Positions 5,839-6,807 of a stretch of DNA of 6,807 nt are shown one piece after another. Position 1 is the first letter of the stretch, and each line of letters begins with the position of its first letter. Source of the DNA: Xanthobacteraceae bacterium (GTDB lineage: Bacteria; Pseudomonadota; Alphaproteobacteria; Rhizobiales; Xanthobacteraceae); assembly GCA_030043175.1 (NCBI GenBank), contig JASHYD010000489.1, positions 1 to 6,807 on the forward strand. The letters are read 5' to 3'. The position numbers and the translations under genes are program-made. The notes under the pieces were generated by a model. It saw nothing but the letters and a program-made list of their open reading frames with translations. It ran no database searches and was not told where the DNA came from.

Positions 5839-6738
5839 CTCGAGTGCGCGCGGGCGGAATTCAAGCTCACGCCCGGCTTTCTGGTTCGAAGCGCCCCTAA
5901 GCCTTGTCGCGGAGTAGACCGCGTCGGGGCCCGAAGCCCGAAGCGCCTCTTCTTCGCTGTGGCGAGGTGGTGCAGGTGCTCCTACGGCACGCGCAAACGC
6001 CGTCAGCCACAAGTGCTGAGGCGACGGGTTTCCGTCGACGATGTTGTAAGCTCCCGGCGGGCATTCGAGCGCGGCAGCGGTTGCTGCGGCCGCATCGTCG
6101 ATATGCACGAAGCTGTAGACGCCCTGGCCGTCACCGATAATCGGAACCTGCTGTTGCCGGACCTGATCACCAATATCGCCCTCGCGCGTATACCAGGTGC
6201 CGGGACCGTAGAAGAATCCGTAACGTAACGCGACGAACTCGATTCCTGGCGTCGCCGATGCGTGCGCTTCCAATTCCAGGTAGGTGCGGGCGCTAGCCTC
6301 GACTCCCGGCGACGCGCTGGAGACGAACGGGACGGACTCGTCCGCTAGCCCCGCGCCGCGCGCATACCAGAATCCGGAGCTTTGCAGCAGGTAACGGCGC
6401 ACGCCCGCATCGCGAAGCGCCGCAAGCAGGTTGACGTTGCCTTCCACTCGGACTTTGCGATCGCGTTCCGCCGCTGCCCTCATTTCGGCGGGCGTGTAGT
6501 GCCGGGGCAGTGAGGTCAATTCGTTGATCACAGCGTCGGGCCGGATCCGTCCGACGGCGGCCTTCACCGCACCGGCATCCAGTGCGTCAGCGATGACCGC
6601 CTCCGCCCCGATTTCCCTCAACGCGGGGGCAGAATCGGCCGATCGCGCAAGTGCGAATACGTCATGCTGGTTCGCTCTCAGGCGGCGAATCGACGGCCGG
6701 CCGATCGCACCGGTTGCCCCGGCGATCAGAATTCTCAT
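5830..6738 (-). CDS. NAD-dependent epimerase/dehydratase family protein (atypical extended SDR)
   Basis: A 302-residue cytoplasmic Rossmann-fold protein. The N-terminus MRILIAGATGAIGRP has the nucleotide-binding GxTGxxG (residues 7-13) straight after the start. Further family marks are VEGNVNLLAALRDAGVRRYL (98-117), QSSGFWYARG (119-128), LRYGFFYGPGTWY (171-183), FVHIDDAAAAT (210-220) and YNIVDG (231-236). The usual YxxxK catalytic pair is incomplete: Tyr125 is followed four residues later by Ala129, so this is an atypical SDR and its reaction cannot be named. ATG 6738 is chosen over ATG 6795 because the GATGAIG motif follows it at the expected distance and a GGGGAAG ribosome site sits about five bases upstream. 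The sequence is visibly more GC-rich than the transporter cassette. The protein ends FRPRALEWI, close to a normal family end, beside a transposase remnant. It is probably intact apart from a possible change of a few terminal residues. Confidence 0.9.
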   Translation of the reverse strand: MRILIAGATGAIGRPSIRRLRANQHDVFALARSADSAPALREIGAEAVIADALDAGAVKAAVGRIRPDAVINELTSLPRHYTPAEMRAAAERDRKVRVEGNVNLLAALRDAGVRRYLLQSSGFWYARGAGLADESVPFVSSASPGVEASARTYLELEAHASATPGIEFVALRYGFFYGPGTWYTREGDIGDQVRQQQVPIIGDGQGVYSFVHIDDAAAATAAALECPPGAYNIVDGNPSPQHLWLTAFARAVGAPAPPRHSEEEALRASGPDAVYSATRLRGASNQKAGRELEFRPRALEWI

Positions 6739-6807
6739 CGCGCTTCCCCCCGAGCTCGCGTTGCGGCACCTCGAAGGCAGCGCCTTGGTTCGCATAGCCT
6801 CAAGCAG

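Noticed and set aside
5329..6228. A 299-codon plus-strand open frame
   Set aside because: Most of it is antisense to the SDR gene, which has clear family motifs. Apart from the short transposase-like stretch near 5737-5838 its translation is Arg/Ser-rich and incoherent, as expected for a shadow frame in GC-rich DNA.
1..6807. CRISPR array, tRNA, riboswitch or toxin-antitoxin pair
   Set aside because: No regularly spaced repeats, tRNA-like cloverleaf or recognisable small gene pair was seen on either strand.

Overview
The window looks like chromosome or genomic-island DNA of an alphaproteobacterium, most likely a Rhizobiales member such as Bradyrhizobium. This is an inference from protein style, codon use and the polar-amino-acid ABC transporter with GntR regulator context. 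No rRNA, tRNA or housekeeping marker is present to fix the taxon.

Layout: (1) Positions 1-305, minus strand, hold the first 101 codons of a type II 3-dehydroquinate dehydratase (AroQ family), cut by the left edge. (2) A divergent intergenic region with two palindromes separates it from a plus-strand set: a GntR/FCD regulator (539-1243), two polar-amino-acid-type ABC permeases (1308-1976, 1986-2630) and a Tat-like periplasmic binding protein (2668-3510). (3) Where the ATPase gene would be expected (3573-3857) there is only a broken N-terminal remnant of a GlnQ/HisP-type ATPase, with a premature stop, two frame changes and loss of the distal ~60%. (4) An intact AroE-like shikimate/quinate dehydrogenase family gene follows (3850-4683) and overlaps the end of the remnant. 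(5) A convergent minus-strand gene (4736-5395) encodes a two-part protein of unknown function, probably ferredoxin-like. (6) A 434-base gap holds a fragment of an IS5-family transposase. (7) A more GC-rich minus-strand gene (5830-6738) encodes an atypical extended SDR (NAD-dependent epimerase/dehydratase family).

How the genes fit together: regulator, importer, dehydratase and dehydrogenase form a plausible cassette for uptake and catabolism of a shikimate/quinate-like cyclic acid. Several parts depart from the textbook families in their ligand-contact residues. The AroQ has Phe where the active-site His of the THTS motif is expected. The AroE-like protein lacks both serines of the SxS substrate motif and has Asp where NADP-type enzymes have Asn-Arg-Thr. 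The binding protein keeps the carboxylate-binding Arg but has Asn where the amino-group-binding Asp is expected. These point to an unusual ligand. The local ATPase is destroyed, so the importer is either dead or powered by an ATPase encoded elsewhere.
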